Shown: positions 21,342 through 33,985, counted from the first letter of the stretch. The stretch: 64,000 bases of DNA from Ryuthela nishihirai (GCA_038380435.1 JAWZYU010000027.1:5701156-5765155), one strand, 5' to 3'. The notes: generated by a model not told the origin, from the letters alone. Program-made: numbers and translations.

Positions 21342-22600
21342 TCCCCCTTTCTGGTAGCAGGGTGACGTCACAGAACATTCTAGAATATGTTGCAATCCTT
21401 TAACTTGTACAGTCATGAAAACCACCAAAAATAAATACCATCCCTCTCAGCTACCATGTTGTATGTTACAATCTTTAACCTCTAGAAACTTACCAAGTCC
21501 AAGAAATTTTCGTAGTCAACATCTATAACGACAAGGTAGCCTAAGGGGGATCACAAGGACTCACGTGTAAAGCAGCCCTCTTTCACCCTCTCAGGCGTCA
21601 TTTTGGATGACACAATCCTTTCCAAGAATTGACCGATAACTCGTGCCGACCTGAAAAGCACCAAATGAGTTCCATCCCTCCCATCACTACCTTGGATGTT
21701 ATATTTCTTCATGCCTAAATTTACCAAGTCCAATTAACCTTTCGGTGTCAACACCCTTTACCCCAAACCCACAATGAAGGGAAGCAAACATTAAGGGGTT
21801 GCAAAACCCATAGATGAGTGCATCCCCCATTGCCAACCCCTCTTTGCTGCCATATTGGATGCAATAATCCTTCAGATTCCAGAAATTTACTAAGTTCAAC
21901 TATGTTTTGATGGCAACACCTATAAAAATGCAGGAAAGCCCACTTTACCAAAATGCATAGTGCAGGAAAGACCCTTATAAAGGGTCCTCACAAACCTATA
22001 GATAAATGACCTTTTTTGCGATCTTGGCTGATTTAATTCTTTCCAAGAACTTAAATACTTGTCCTGACTATTCTTCCCTTTCTAAGAAGAAGGGCTATGC
22101 TCGTCTGAAGGACATTTTATTGATGAAATGGTTCTCACAAATGATGCTCGAACATTGCCCCTAGACCATGAGTGGACACTCCTCAAACACAAAACGTTTT
22201 TTCTCTCGTGGTCTAAGGGGTACAGTTCATTCACTATTCATGAAAGTCCTGGCCCTTGTCCCTCACAAAGAACCCCAGGGTTCATGACATTTAGTGCAAC
22301 TATTTCAAAAATTCATGTTTTGAGGATGCATCACCAGTAGATACATCAACAAACCCGATAAAACAACCCGATAATTCAAGTCTGCAAAAGTTAAAGGATT
22401 GCTTTATATTTTAGAATGTTCTATGACATCACCCTACCACCTGCCCATGCCTGATTGCGGCATTTTTTCTGGGACCTTCGTTTAGTTCCCAGAAAGGGGG
22501 AGGGAAAGGGGGTACTGCCCACTTTTTTGGTACTTATTCGGGAAATCAAAGGAGTAAAGTACCTTGAACGATGTTACTGCACTTCCCTTGTACTGGGAAT
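21342..22600 (-). repeat. Degenerate long repeats, minus orientation
   Basis: Recurring phrases such as GATGACACAATCCTTTCCAAG, TGGATGCAATAATCCTT, and AACCTTTCGGTGTCAACACC appear every 150-250 bases at 21450-22060. The reverse complements of the same phrases recur at 24490-25400. A second family with TTCTATGACATCACCCTA occurs at 22415-22450 and returns at 28980 and 29220. No protein frame is supported. Confidence 0.6.
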
Positions 22601-23362
22601 AGGTAACCAATGCCCCAATATTTACACTTTTATGATAATCCTTAAGTTTTTTATGATTTGTCCGGTAGGATGTATTTCACTTATATTTTTATTATCACAA
22701 TCAGTATATTAGAGGCTTTCACCGCCATTCCCGCTTCTTGTTCCAAGTGTTATCATGAAACCGGTGTCTTATTTAAAGTTTTATCACAAATCTCTTTCTT
22801 GTTCGAAATCTTTCACTAAGAGACACCAATTTTGACCTACCCCTGCGATTTTTCCCATGTGGGAAAGTCAATCCTCTACACAACTTAATATTTGTACCCT
22901 TTGATTTTCATTTTACATTTCTACATTTTGCCAACGAAACCAAAATTTGGTTTAAAATTTGAACACATTTCCAGTTTTGTGTTTAAAAAATTTCCACCAA
23001 TTTTGTGTTCAAATTTTTTAGTAACCCAGTATAAAATTTGTACACTAAAAGACAAATTCCATGTTATCTCTATGGGAAGAAAATTTCACTTTACACCTTT
23101 TTTGATCATTTAATACTTCAATCTCGCATAAATCTTGTTTTTATTTTCGTACACTGAACGAAAAACATGTATGAAATGAAAACACGTTCGTGTTTGAATT
23201 TAATCAAAGTTTTAAACAAAATCAGTTTTATGTACAAACAGATTTCTTATCGAACTTGAATTTTGTACACTAAAAAATGGATTCTGTGCTATCTCTTAGG
23301 ACGTGAAATTCTCTCCTCACATTAATTTTTGTTTGTTTTAATATTGTATCTTACTCAAATTC
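22601..23362. repeat. AT-rich region with ~229-bp repeated segment
   Basis: A segment with TTGTACACTAAAA followed by a diverged ATTC-TGTTATCTCT-like stretch occurs near 23036-23076 and again near 23265-23304, about 229 bases apart, with clear divergence. Otherwise no feature is supported. Confidence 0.45.
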
Positions 23363-23374
23363 TGTTGTTAATTT

Positions 23375-23749
23375 GGGGCGGGGGTGGCTCAGTCGGTAGC
23401 GTGCCAGGCTCGTAAAATGTAGTTCCCAGGTTCGAGTCCCAGCTGGGTCAGCGTTGAGATTTATCTCCACAAAATTCCCCGCCTTGCCCACGGTCGGTAG
23501 GGGACACCGATGGGCTTGGAAAGGCCGCCGTCCGCCGGATGGGACGTTAAGCCGTGGCTCCGTGAGAGCCATACCCTGTGCACGTTAAAGAACAAGCTGG
23601 ATGGCCTTGACGGGAGGCTACCGTCTCCCAACAGCTGTTCCAGTGGGTCCCCTCCCCCAACCTTCTCTGAGCCTTCGGGGTCCATGTGACCTGGCCATTT
23701 AACCCATGGTGTGCAAAAAAGTACCGCTCAGAGGTAAAACAACCCAACC
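23375..23749 (+). mobile_element. SINE-A copy 5
   Basis: The copy is full length with small deletions in the middle (GTGGCTCCGTGAGAGCC). The target duplication TGTTGTTAATTT is perfect at 23363-23374 and 23750-23761. Confidence 0.95.
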
Positions 23750-23761
23750 TGTTGTTAATTT

Positions 23762-24489
23762 ACCAAAGTGAATGCAAACTATGTTTTGACTTTAAAGTTT
23801 TACCGTTGTGCAACGCGAAATGAACGATGGCCAACGGTTGGGTCGACCAACTAATCAGATGCCTTTTGCGTTGCTCAAAATCGAGAGAGTAGACTGCTGG
23901 TCACACGTATTAGCTTATCCTGAAGTCATCACTTTCCCACGATGAGACGGTCGAAAGTATTATGTACCTGCCGTGACTCAAGGTCGGTTAGATTCCAAGA
24001 ATAGAATCAGTTAGCATAGTCTGTAGACAAGATGTATAATGGGCTGCATCTTTCGCAAGGTTGGATTGCTGAAAACGGTGGTTTATTTCTAAAAATAGAA
24101 TGTTTTCCCACATTCCCTAGACACAGTGTCTCCAGTGCAAGGAAGGGCACCCATGAAGGCGACTTCTGGACTTTGAAATATATTTTACACATAGAAGACT
24201 CCAGGTTCGAATCGTGACTTTGACAACAATCTATGGGATTTATGCAAGGATTTGCGAGGACACATTTCTTATGTCTCAATCGCCACAGTCAGTTTCAAGT
24301 CTAGGTAAACTTTTCCCCAATTCCTGGAAAGGATTTTGCTTTCAAATTCGATATTAAATATTAATAATGCTAATAATATTAAGGATGATATCAGTTTTCT
24401 AAACTGTTCTAGAACTTTCTGATGCACAAACAGGGTTGGAGAAGTAGATCTCTACTAGGATTTTCCAATCGTGAGATCTAAATTTTTTC
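23762..24489. other. Unassigned stretch
   Basis: About 730 bp with no supported gene or repeat. Short open frames on both strands look random. Confidence 0.45.
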
Positions 24490-25401
24490 CTGTATTATAT
24501 TTAACCATGTTGCCACCGAAAGTTTAGATGAAGTTGATGAATTCGGGGTGTTTAAGGATTGGAATATCGATGGTGGCAATGAGAGGTGGAACTTATTTTG
24601 GGGGGTTTCAAGTCGGGACAAGTTTTAGGTCTAATCTTGAAAAGGATTGTATCATCCAAGATGATGGCTGAGAAGGTGAGATAGTGGGATGACACGGATC
24701 TGTCGATTTCTTCAGTTAGGGGTTTCCTGCATTATGGGTTTTTGAGTAAAAGGGGCTTCCTGTATTGACGCGATGGGTGTTGCTACCGAAAGTTTAGTTG
24801 GACTTGCTAAATTATGGGGTAAGGATGTGACATCCAATATAACAGCTTCATGAGTTTGTCATCCCTGTATTGCGAGCTTTCCTGCGCTGTTGGCTTGGGT
24901 AAGGGGGCTTTCTTGCATTGACTAAATGGGTTTTGGCACCAAATGTTTAGTTGGGCTCTAGAAACTTTTGGAGTTCAAGGATTGTGACATCGAATATAAG
25001 TACTGATAGAGGGGATGAAACTTATTTTGCGCTTTCAAAGTTGGACAAGATAAAGGATTGCATCATCCAAGATGGTAACAAAGAGGGGGGGGGGGGGGTA
25101 GAAAGGAGAAGGCACCAATCCTTGGGTTTGTGAGATCTTTTACAGATAGATTTTTTTCATTGTGGGTATGGCGTAAATTACGGATTTCTTAATGCGATGA
25201 AAAATTATTAATTAAAATTTATGATTATTAATTAAATTTTTATTTAATTAATAATCATAATTATTAATTATGATTAAAGCAATGAGTGTTGCAATCGAAA
25301 GTTTAGTTACAGTTGGAAAATTTTTGAAGGTTAAAGTTTGTGACACCCAATATGACAGTTGGAAAGGGGTGAAACTTATTTGGGGGATTTTGAAGCTGGG
25401 T
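24490..25401 (+). repeat. Degenerate long repeats, plus orientation
   Basis: About four diverged units open with (C/T)GAAAGTTTAG(A/T)T after GTTGCCACC-, GTTGCTACC-, TTGGCACC- or GTTGCAATC-like text at 24508, 24780, 24930 and 25287. They share GGATTGTATCATCCAAGATG-like and GTGACATC-AATAT-like segments. They mirror the block at 21450-22060. LINE D starts abruptly at about 25402. Confidence 0.6.
25221..25260. repeat. AT palindrome
   Basis: ATGATTATTAATTAAAT and its reverse complement face each other across a few bases. It is pure A/T apart from one base per arm, so it would extrude or template-switch easily. Confidence 0.7.
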
Positions 25402-28400
25402 CTGTAAATGGAAGCTAGGCATAAACTGGAAGGAGAGCTGTGTACCAATCCCTAGTGATGATGCACAGAATCGGCTAGGTCTAGCGCCTAATGTCCAACC
25501 CTGCCTTCTCGTGGTGCAGGCCGTTAGTACCTTTCAAAAGAGATATTCTCTTTTGGAAGGAAACGGAACAGCCAGTTAACTGTAGCCACTTTTTTTTTCT
25601 TTTTTTCAAAAATTGGAAGTTTTTTTCTGTAAAAAGATATTCTCTTTTGTAAGGGAGCGAAGTGGAGGGCTGCCAGTTCAGTATGGCCTACTGAGCTGGT
25701 CATCTATGGCCACGTTTTTCTTTTCAACCCTGCTGAGGAGTGGTCAACTCCACAGGGTTCTGATGCTGACGATTTATACCTAGCAGACTGATTGGTTTAT
25801 GGATTTGAGCTTAATTTTGGATCCTGGACTTGCTGCACTGGTGTGCCTCTGTTGAGGGAGAATCTGCCGCTGTGTTTTCTGTTTGCTTCTGGGTTGCCAG
25901 CCCTAGTGAACAGAGGCATGAACCTTATATCAGCTGGTGGATAACCCTGATAAGAGGAGTCGCAGGTACCTGAACCTCACTTAGCTAGTTGGGCGTCATC
26001 AATCCGAACTGGAGTAATGTGTCTCAGGCAGGCCAAATGGCTCTTGAAAAAGTCCACTTGAAAAGGTGGTGCCTGAAATTTCTACCAGCATCAGTGACTT
26101 CAGCCTTTAGCGGAGGAGGAACAGGTCTTGTCTCTATGCCTCCGATCAGGGGGCTGTTTGATATTGTTGGCTCTTACACTCTTAATAAACCTAGTTTCTT
26201 TTAAAATCCTACTAATCATTTTTCTCTCTGCAGGAACGTGAAAATTATTGGCATTACATAGAGATTATCCTACTGATGTCCTCACGCGGGAATTCTAGAT
26301 ATTCTAGGCTTGCAAGAGACCAGATGGACAAGTAAAGATGAGATTCATTATTGTCTTTTCAGGGAGGGAGGATGGAAAGCATCTACAAGGAAAACATCTA
26401 CAGACGCCAGTGATGCTCTTCTAGGATATGACTGCATTAATGAAAGAATTCTTACATCAATATATAAAAGAAAAATTAAAGACTTGAATGTCATCTGTTG
26501 TTATGCCCCACAGAGGAGGACCCTGATGAGGACGAGAAGGATACGTTTTACAGTCAGCAACAGGATATTTTGAATTCTGTGAAGAAAGGAGATATTTCTA
26601 TTTTCTGCACAGAATGCTAGGTGACTTCAATGCTAAAGTTGGTACTGACTCTGTCCTCTGGGCAGGAGTTTTAGGTCCCTTTGGCATTGGGAGTTCCAAT
26701 CATGCCATGATAAGCTATTTAGTCATTATGACAATCGCGGTTTGCTACTGTTGAAGTTGAGAAAGAATGGGATTAATTTAAACAGGTTTTTCTTGAAACC
26801 AACAGTATTCTTTTGGGTAAAAGGGAACAGAGGAAACAATATTATTTGAGTGATAAGACTATGGAACTTATTTCTGAAAGAAGGAAGTGTATGATTAATA
26901 TGAATCAACACCCTCTTAGTCCTAGCAAGAAAGCATTACAACGAGCTTAATAAACGTGCAAAGGATCAGTTAACAGCTGATAAGAATCTTTGGCTTGATA
27001 GCTTGACTGACAATGCAGAGGAAACAGTTAGACAGCATAACAGCAGGGGGTTGTACCAGATTGTTAATGTTTTATGAGGGAAGAAATAGGCAGGTACACA
27101 ATGATTGAGGGATAAACATGGCAAGGTGATTGAAGGGGAGGATTCCGTGATGGCTAGGTGGGCTGAGCATTTCAGAGATGTTATATATAATGTGATTATT
27201 TCTACTCCCATTGTTTGTAATGAGGATAGATGCATTACTGGCTTTAATGATGACCCTATATCACATTCCGGAGTCGCATTGGCTATCTCTAAATTAAAAC
27301 TGCATAAATCCCCAGGGGTGGACGAAATCACCATTGAAATGCTTAGAGCTGGGAACATTTGTGTTGTCACATGGCTGACTGAAATTTGGAATATTGTTTA
27401 TGATAATGGTGTTTTTCATAAACAATATTCCAAATTTATTGTTTATGATAATGGTGTTTTATATTAATGATTTTACTAGAGCTATCATTGTTCCATTTTT
27501 TTTAAAAAAAAGGTGATCGCAGTTCTTGTGATATTTATAGGGGAATTAGTTTACTTTCTGTTCCAGGTCAAGTTCTTTGCATGATTATACTTAATAGAAT
27601 TAAGAATTTGGTTGATGAACAACTGCGTGATGAACAGTGTGGATTCCGAAGTGGTAGGGGATGTATTGATCAAATATTTTCACTTTGGCACATTCTTGCG
27701 AAATGTTTAGAGTTTCACAAACCTGTGGTTACTAGCTTTATATTCAAAAAGGCTTTTGACTCTGTTGATAGACATAATTTGCGGTTGATTGTTAGATCAT
27801 ATGGAATACCAGATAAGTTAGTTAGTGTAATGAAGCTCTCTGAAATAACACTGAGTCGTGTGTGAGAGTTGGTACGTCTTGCAGTGATTCGTTTAGCATT
27901 GCTACTGGAGTTAGATAAGGGAGCTTTTTGTTTCCTTTTCTCTTTAGTTTGCTTATTGATTATGTTATGCGAAATTCCTTCCAAGGGAATGATTTTTGGC
28001 CTTAAATGGTCTAGAGATTTCAAAATTTCTGATTTAGATTATGCAGATGATTTGGCCCTGTTGGCTAATGATGTGGATGAGATGAATTCGTTCATTAGAG
28101 TTGTTGATGGGACTGGTAATAGAGTAGCTTTGGTGATAAACAGAGAAAAAACCAAAGTGATGAAAATTGGTGAGTCAGATGGTGTTTCAGTTGCTTTGCA
28201 TGGATGCACTCGTGATCAATCTTGGGATCTGGGGAGCTATGTAAGAAATACTGGTGATGTGCGGCATGAGATAAATTGAAGAATATGGGTTGCCGCTGGG
28301 ACTTTTAAGAATCTACAAAAGTGTGAAAAAATAGGCGTATGCACCTAAAGACAAAAATTAGGCTGTATATTAGTTTGGGTCTTTCTAAGGTTAGTTATGG

Positions 28401-28818
28401 TAGTGAAACATGAACCCTTTGTTAGTAAGATAACAAGAAACTTGATGTCTTTGATTCTAGACACTTGCGCAGTATCTTGGGCATTAGGTGTTTTGACTTT
28501 GTAAGTAATGATGCGGTTAGAAGACGGAGTCATCAACATCTTTTGAGCAATATTTTGTGCAGATAGAGACTGCATGCAGTCATGTTGCCCGTATGCAGAG
28601 CTGCAGATTGGCAAACAAGGTTATGAACTGTGTGCCTAAGGGTTCCAGAAAAAGGGGGAAATCTAGGATGCGATGGGCAGACAATATCAAACAGGACCTT
28701 GCTAGAATTGGCCCTGAGTGGCCAAATGCAACAGCTGCAGCTCAGTAGAGACACGTCTGGAGAGGAACATTACACAGTCTGGTTGGACCTCCGTAGCTCA
28801 TGGCTGCATGAGGATTTT
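25402..28818 (+). mobile_element. RTE-like LINE copy D, decayed
   Basis: The 5' leader begins CTGTAAATGGAAGCTAGG and has the conserved TTCTCGTGGTGCAGGCCGTT. Endonuclease remnants (LQETRWTSKDE near 26310) are followed by a deletion of about 330 bp near 26700, where text jumps from GPFGIGSSN directly to the SHYD block, losing the IDYIL/SDHYLV part. Reverse transcriptase pieces follow (GFRSGRGCIDQIF, YADDLALLANDV near 28041). The C-terminal HVARM block is at 28580. The 3' end stops at GCTGCATGAGGAT without a long triplet tail. Many stops and shifts make it an old copy. Confidence 0.9.
27395..27462. repeat. Local duplication in LINE D
   Basis: The segment TTGTTTATGATAATGGTGTT is present twice (about 27395 and 27438), separated by a partly inverted filler that contains AAACAATATTCCAAATT, the mirror of the preceding AATTTGGAATATTGTTT. 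This looks like a slipped or fold-back copying event. Confidence 0.7.
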
Positions 28819-28829
28819 GTATGAATGTA

Positions 28830-29300
28830 TTTCAAGTCTGAGCATGATGCAGGATTGCATCATATTCTCTGAAGTCACCCAGTCATGTGATCCCTGTTTG
28901 CAATATTTTCATGGACTCTCTGTACGTTCCTGGAAAGGGTGAGGTGAAAAGGGGTGCTTTGAATATTTTCTGCGACTTTCTTGAATGTTTTATGACATTA
29001 CTCTGTGACGTGATCAGTGATTGCCCCATTTTCTGGGATTTTATCGAAGCTCCTGGAAAAAATAAAAATAAAATAAATACACCCTCAAGCAGCTGCTTGC
29101 CACGGAGGTCTGACAGGAGCTTGTCAGTTTATATGCCACAGTAGAAGGTCTGCGAGTATGGAAGGAAAGGGGGAGGAAAAAAGAGGGTCATTGCATCATT
29201 TTCTGGGACTTCCGTGAATGTTCTATGATATCACCCTATCACGTGATCCATAATTGCGCCATTTTTCAGGGACATCCTAGAAGTGGAAAACAAAGGGGAA
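28830..29300 (+). repeat. Repeat block sharing ATGACATCACCC phrases
   Basis: Two diverged units with TTCTGGGA(C/T)TT, GAATGTT(C/T)TATGA and CAC(G)TGATC lie at 28960-29045 and 29195-29285, interrupted by a SINE-B fragment. They resemble the unit at 22415, so the same family flanks both sides of LINE D. Confidence 0.5.
29057..29155 (-). mobile_element. SINE-B copy 3, 3' part only
   Basis: The A/T-rich tail and the CCTCAAGCAGCTGCTTGCC body are present, up to GAAGGTCTGCGAG. The tRNA-like head is missing. Confidence 0.85.
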
Positions 29301-29783
29301 GAAACTTTTCTGTGGTCTTTTTTTGTTAGAAAATGGTTTTCAAGGGATTTGAGGACGTCACACCCATGAATTTCTCAATTTCCCGACACTCTTCGATGGT
29401 GTCACTTCTGTAATTCCTTTCCTTCGATGGCGTGTCCGTAAGCCTAAAGTCAATGGGCTTTCTCAAGGTCAAAACTGGACAGGGAGAAGCTCCACTAAAT
29501 TGAACATTTCAATTGTTTGATATGGGAAAATTGTTTTACTGTTTTGGGAGAATTCGATTTGCGCGGTAGTTTTCAGGAATGCATGAATCTCGCAGATTGA
29601 GAACTATAGTAATCCTTATAAATTCTGGCCCAAGTGTTGCCTTCATTATTGAAAAGTATTCCACCAATGAAAAAACTTAGTTTTCTAATGCTACACCTCT
29701 TGAGATCCGCTAGATGTTTTTCCTTTTCACAGTCTCCTACTGACTTGTAGGATGAAAACTTTAGAGTGACTTCTTCAGCAAAT

Positions 29784-30149
29784 GGGTGGGATGGCTCAGT
29801 CGGAGTGCGCCAGGCTCCTAATCTTCAGGTTCGGTTGACTGCTGGTCCAGCAGTGAGATTTTTTTCCGCAAAACTTCCCGACGTGCCCACGGTCAGTGGG
29901 GCAAAACTGATAGACTTGGAAAGGCCGCCATTCATTGGATGAACCATGGCCCCGTGTGCAAGATAGCCATGGCCTGTGAGCGTTAAAGAACATGCTGGAT
30001 GCACTTGACGGGAGCTGCCATCTTTCTCCGAACAGCTGTCCAGTGCATCCCATTCACCAATCTTCTGAACCTTCGAGGTCCTTGTGATCTGCCATTTAGC
30101 TCATTGTGTACAACAAAAGGGCTGCTCAAAGGTAAAAGAAGTCAACCCA
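29784..30149 (+). mobile_element. SINE-A copy 6, strongly diverged
   Basis: The head GGATGGCTCAGTCGG, the body with GGCTTGG-like and CGTTAAAGAACATG motifs, and a short tail TCAACCC are recognisable. Many substitutions and indels mark it as old. Confidence 0.8.
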
Positions 30150-31124
30150 TTTTTAAGCAAACTTCCGTAATTAAATTAATTTCACTTTTCAATAATCAAT
30201 AGTATTGCGATATTTCTATAAAAATGACTTTGATATATTTCGTATCGACATTGTTAGAGTGATATCATAATGAAATATGGAATGTTGGGTGCTAATCAGT
30301 GCGATTTTTTAACTGGGAATTGAATCTTCTTGATCTCCCGCATGCAAAAAGCAGGTGAGCTTTCTCGAAAAAGGTTCATCTTATAAGCGGGAAAAACATG
30401 TCATTTAAATTATTAATGTAGAAAATTAATGTTTCAACCTAATTTAGGTGGCCGACTTGCTCCAATCCTGGTGAGTTGGCAGTTGCGGTGAGCTCCCACA
30501 AATTTGAGACTTATTAATTAATTAGAATGATGAATAAAATGGATTTAATGATGAGGCTGAAACACGGATTTCTAGTTGATGTGTTTATCCAGAGATGGCA
30601 GCATCATCCACAGAAGAAATGGAATGGAGGATTCAGATACTTTAGAGTTGTGATATTGGCAGACATGGCGTTTTCAGATGAAAGCAATCCAAAGACAAAT
30701 ATTGAAATGGATAAAATAAACTCAAAACTAAATTGAAAGAGCATTTGGGAAATAAATAACAAGCTGAAAAGTGTATGATTCCGAACTACTTATAATGTAA
30801 AACCATTAGGGACTGATTAATTTAAAATGAATTGCTTCACTTTCCTGCTTTAGCTTTACGGTTCATGTTAGATATATTGTATTCTTTAGTTTTGTGAATA
30901 AAAACTAGTTAAAAGGGCCATACGAAATGCAGAAGCTCACATTGACTTATTGACATATGGTAAATGAAAACAGTGACTTTTCGGCGATTTTTTCTGTATT
31001 TCGAGATTTTGCTCTCCTTTTGCTTTGTCGTTAGCAATATAAGATCCAGTTTTATGACGTCGCGTTGCGTCGACTTCTATTAACGATTTAATCTGTACGA
31101 AGCGGTGTCCGGATATTTGTTCAA
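30150..31124. other. Unassigned AT-rich stretch
   Basis: No supported gene. A 69-codon frame at 30527-30736 has no recognisable domain and is likely random. Confidence 0.45.
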
Positions 31125-31290
31125 AAGAATTTTGTTCTACGGAATTTTGCTCGACGAAAATTTGTTCAACGGAGTTTTGTTCGAAGGAACTTCATTTGAA
31201 ACGGAAATTTGTTCGACAGAAGTTTGTTCGAAACGGAAATTTCTTCGATAGAAACTTCTTCGAAATGGTAATTTGTTCACTCAACATTTT
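31125..31290. repeat. Degenerate short tandem repeat (TTGTTCGA/ACGGAA)
   Basis: Blocks of about 17-22 bases built from TTTGTTC, GA(C/A)GGAA and TTTTG follow one another for about 165 bp with variation in each. The frames it opens are not supported as coding. Confidence 0.65.
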
Positions 31291-31604
31291 GTTGAAAGGT
31301 AGAAAATTGAAAAATACTCAGGTGCCGCTGGGGGGCGCGATCACCTCGATAAGATCTTCTGGTTTCTCACTGGGGAATCATCGGGGGAGGAAGTCTTGGG
31401 AGGGAGACGACAGAAGAAAAGGCTCAGATTTTTATTAGGTAGAATAAGACACTTATTTTCCAGACAATATAAACTCTTTTACATCCAGTAACAAAGTACC
31501 ACAGGAAAATATCAAGTAGAAACACTGAAATAATTATGTGAAAAAAATTTTGATTCTGCCCTGAGTTTTATATCTTTTTAGTTTAAGTTCTTATAAGCTA
31601 GAGT

Positions 31605-31985
31605 GGGGCGGGGGTGGCTCAGTCGGTAGCGCGCCAGGCTCGTAATCTGCGGTTCCTTGGTTCGAGTCCCAGCTGGGTCAAAGTTGAGATTTATCTCCGC
31701 ATAACGCCCTGCCCACGGTCAGTACGGGACACCGATGGGCTTGGTAAAGGCCGCCGTCTGTCGGATGGGACGTTAAGCCGTGGCCCCGTGTGCGGGAGAG
31801 CCATACCCTGTGCACGTTAAAGAACACGCTGGATGGCCTTGACGGGAGACTACCATCTGTCTCCCAACAGCTGTTCCAGTGGGTCCCCTCCCCCAACCTT
31901 CTCTGAGCCTTCGGGGTCCTTGTGGCCTGGCCATTTAGCCCATGGTGTGCAAAAAAGTGCCGCTCAGAGGTAAAACAACCCAACC
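31605..31985 (+). mobile_element. SINE-A copy 7, full length
   Basis: The copy is 381 bp with complete head and tail. The target duplication TATAAGCTAGAGT is perfect at 31592-31604 and 31986-31998. Confidence 0.95.
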
Positions 31986-31998
31986 TATAAGCTAGAGT

Positions 31999-32749
31999 CA
32001 CAGCTTTGAAGAAGAGGAATTTTGCTTTAAATTTAAAATTGGAGCAATTTGCACAGCTATACATTTGCTTTCCAGTGCTAGTACCCCTTCCTAAAACATA
32101 AATAGATATTTTAGGGGAGAACCAAATGATCAGATAAAGCCAGAATGAACTGAAACCCATTTTAGATTTTGTTCTTTCTACTTCAGTTCTCTTTCAAAAA
32201 TTATGCAAAACATATATTAATATATATATCATTAATATTTTTGACTATCTTTCAGGTTATTAATAATTTGAAAGAGGGTGCCTGTTTTCATTTCCCTAGA
32301 TCCAGCTCTTTCAGTACTACGATTTCAAAGAGAAACACTAGAAGTGGGGAGAGCAGGGACCCCTCACCATCATAGAAAAAATCTGTTACTTTGTACAGAG
32401 ACAGTCTCCATGACTATATCTGGTGCCCAAAAGTTAAGCACAGTTGAGGAAATGGATAAAATTGAAAATACGGGACGATAGAATAACATGGGCGATATAA
32501 TGCAGATGGAATATGGAAGGGAGAAAGAAATGCGCCATATAACTGACATAAAACATGGGATAAGGTAGAGCAATAGGGTGGCAACTGGAAAAAAAAAGTT
32601 ACCTGGGGACGCATTCGCTCAAGCCGGAGAATTCTGTAAGGCTTCTGATCAGACACCTACCCAAAATTTAGTTCCGGGTTCCTGGTCTCCCCCCAGGGAG
32701 ACGTCCCTGCGTCTGATGATCCCTAACAGCGATACAAGTGTCACATCAA
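31999..32749. other. Unassigned stretch with possible Tc1-type end
   Basis: Near 32418 the text TGGTGCCCAAAAGTTAAGCA has the look of a Tc1/mariner terminal repeat, but no partner was found. No gene is supported. Confidence 0.35.
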
Positions 32750-33985
32750 CGTTTCATGCTGTTGACGAGGACATTAAATCCCACTCCTGTATGAGTTGAT
32801 ATCCTTCTCTCCAATGCAATGCTCTATTGAGTTGAGGTCCGACGAATATGATGGTCAAAGGCATATGCTGGATGTCTTCATTTTCAAGCAAATCATTCAC
32901 TAAAGTAGTCCTATGTGGACGTACGTTATCGTCAATAAACAGTAATTGTGGGCCAACAGTACCTCGTAAAAAACTCACATAAGGTTCGAGGATTTCGACT
33001 CAATATCTGAGGACTCTTAAAATACCTCCAGAAAATACACGCACCAACAAGCGGTCATATAATATAATGATACCCCTGACCAGCAGGCAGCCATGTGCCA
33101 TAATGACACCCCTGACCAGCAGGCAACCATGTCCCATAATGACACCCCTGACCAGCAGGCAGCCGTGTGCCATAATGACACCCTTGACCAGCAGGCAGCC
33201 ATGTGCCATAATGACACCCCTGACCAGCAGGCAGCCATGTGCCATAATGACACCCCTGACCAGCAGGCAGCCATGTGCCATAATGACACCCCTGACCAGC
33301 AGGCAGCCGTGTGCCATAATGACACCCCTGACCAGCACACAACCCTCTCTGTAATGATGCATTTCTCTGATGTTTGAGGAGCGATACCAGGTTCCGGGTT
33401 CTCCCCAGGTGACACTACAACGACTATCAATATGCAAACTGAATCTGGATTGGTCACGGAAGTGAACATTTACCCGTTGGTTTGCGGTCCTGTGGTGGTG
33501 TTGTCTGCACCACAACAACTTGCCTCTTCTCCCTGAGAGAGTGAGTGGAATGCAAACTGTAGGTTGTCTTGCATAAAATCCTCATTCATGAAGCTTTCTG
33601 TATAACGTTTACCTCATAACTGTTCATCCACAAGCCACACACAGCTCTACAGCGAGCTCTTTTGCTGACATGTGTCTGCTACATCTCGCTGTTAGTACCA
33701 TGTAGCCGTCATCCTGAACCATTGTAATTCGTAGTCGACCCTGCACATATCACACATGTGGACGACTAACGTTTCCTGTCTCTTGGTACCACGGATTGAT
33801 GCACGCCTATTGCCCTGGTAACATCACTCTGTGTTCGACCTGATTCCAAAATCTCGTTAGTCCGACCACATGCAAAGACGAACATCCATATATTCTGTCT
33901 GTGTAGACTTGTTACAGTAGCACATCGGTTCGAACGAAAACAGAATGCATTGACTACCAGAAATGAGGTTTTGCACATCTATCCC
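32750..33985 (-). pseudogene. Tc1-like transposase pseudogene with internal minisatellite
   Basis: Reading the minus strand from about 33985, a helix-turn-helix piece (SGRTQSDVTRAIGVHQSVV) is followed by NVHFRDQSRFSLHIDSR, where the first catalytic aspartate block normally reads like S-DESRFSL; D is kept as RDQS. Then comes EPGTWYRSSNI and a 36-bp minisatellite that multiplies the RGVIMAHG segment. The second block follows as FIDDNVRPHRTTLV near 32920, with its aspartate present. The last block keeps only PQLNRALHW, so the final catalytic acid is lost. Stops and shifts occur. It once cut and pasted DNA at TA sites. Confidence 0.85.
33074..33342 (-). repeat. 36-bp minisatellite derived from Tc1 transposase core
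   Basis: Seven full units start at 33074, 33110, 33146, 33182, 33218, 33254 and 33290, plus a partial eighth. Each 36-bp unit encodes RGVIMAHGCLLV on the minus strand, keeping the transposase frame, and all six frames happen to stay largely open. Units differ by one or two bases (CCATG or CCGTG, CCCCTG or CCCTTG). Confidence 0.95.

Noticed and set aside
33074..33342. A CRISPR-like array
   Set aside because: The units are contiguous with no variable spacers, the context is a eukaryotic transposon, and no cas-like gene is present.
33017..33469. A repetitive secreted-type protein from frames over the 36-bp minisatellite
   Set aside because: All frames over the array are open because the unit lacks stops and has a length divisible by three. 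The best supported frame is the Tc1 transposase one.
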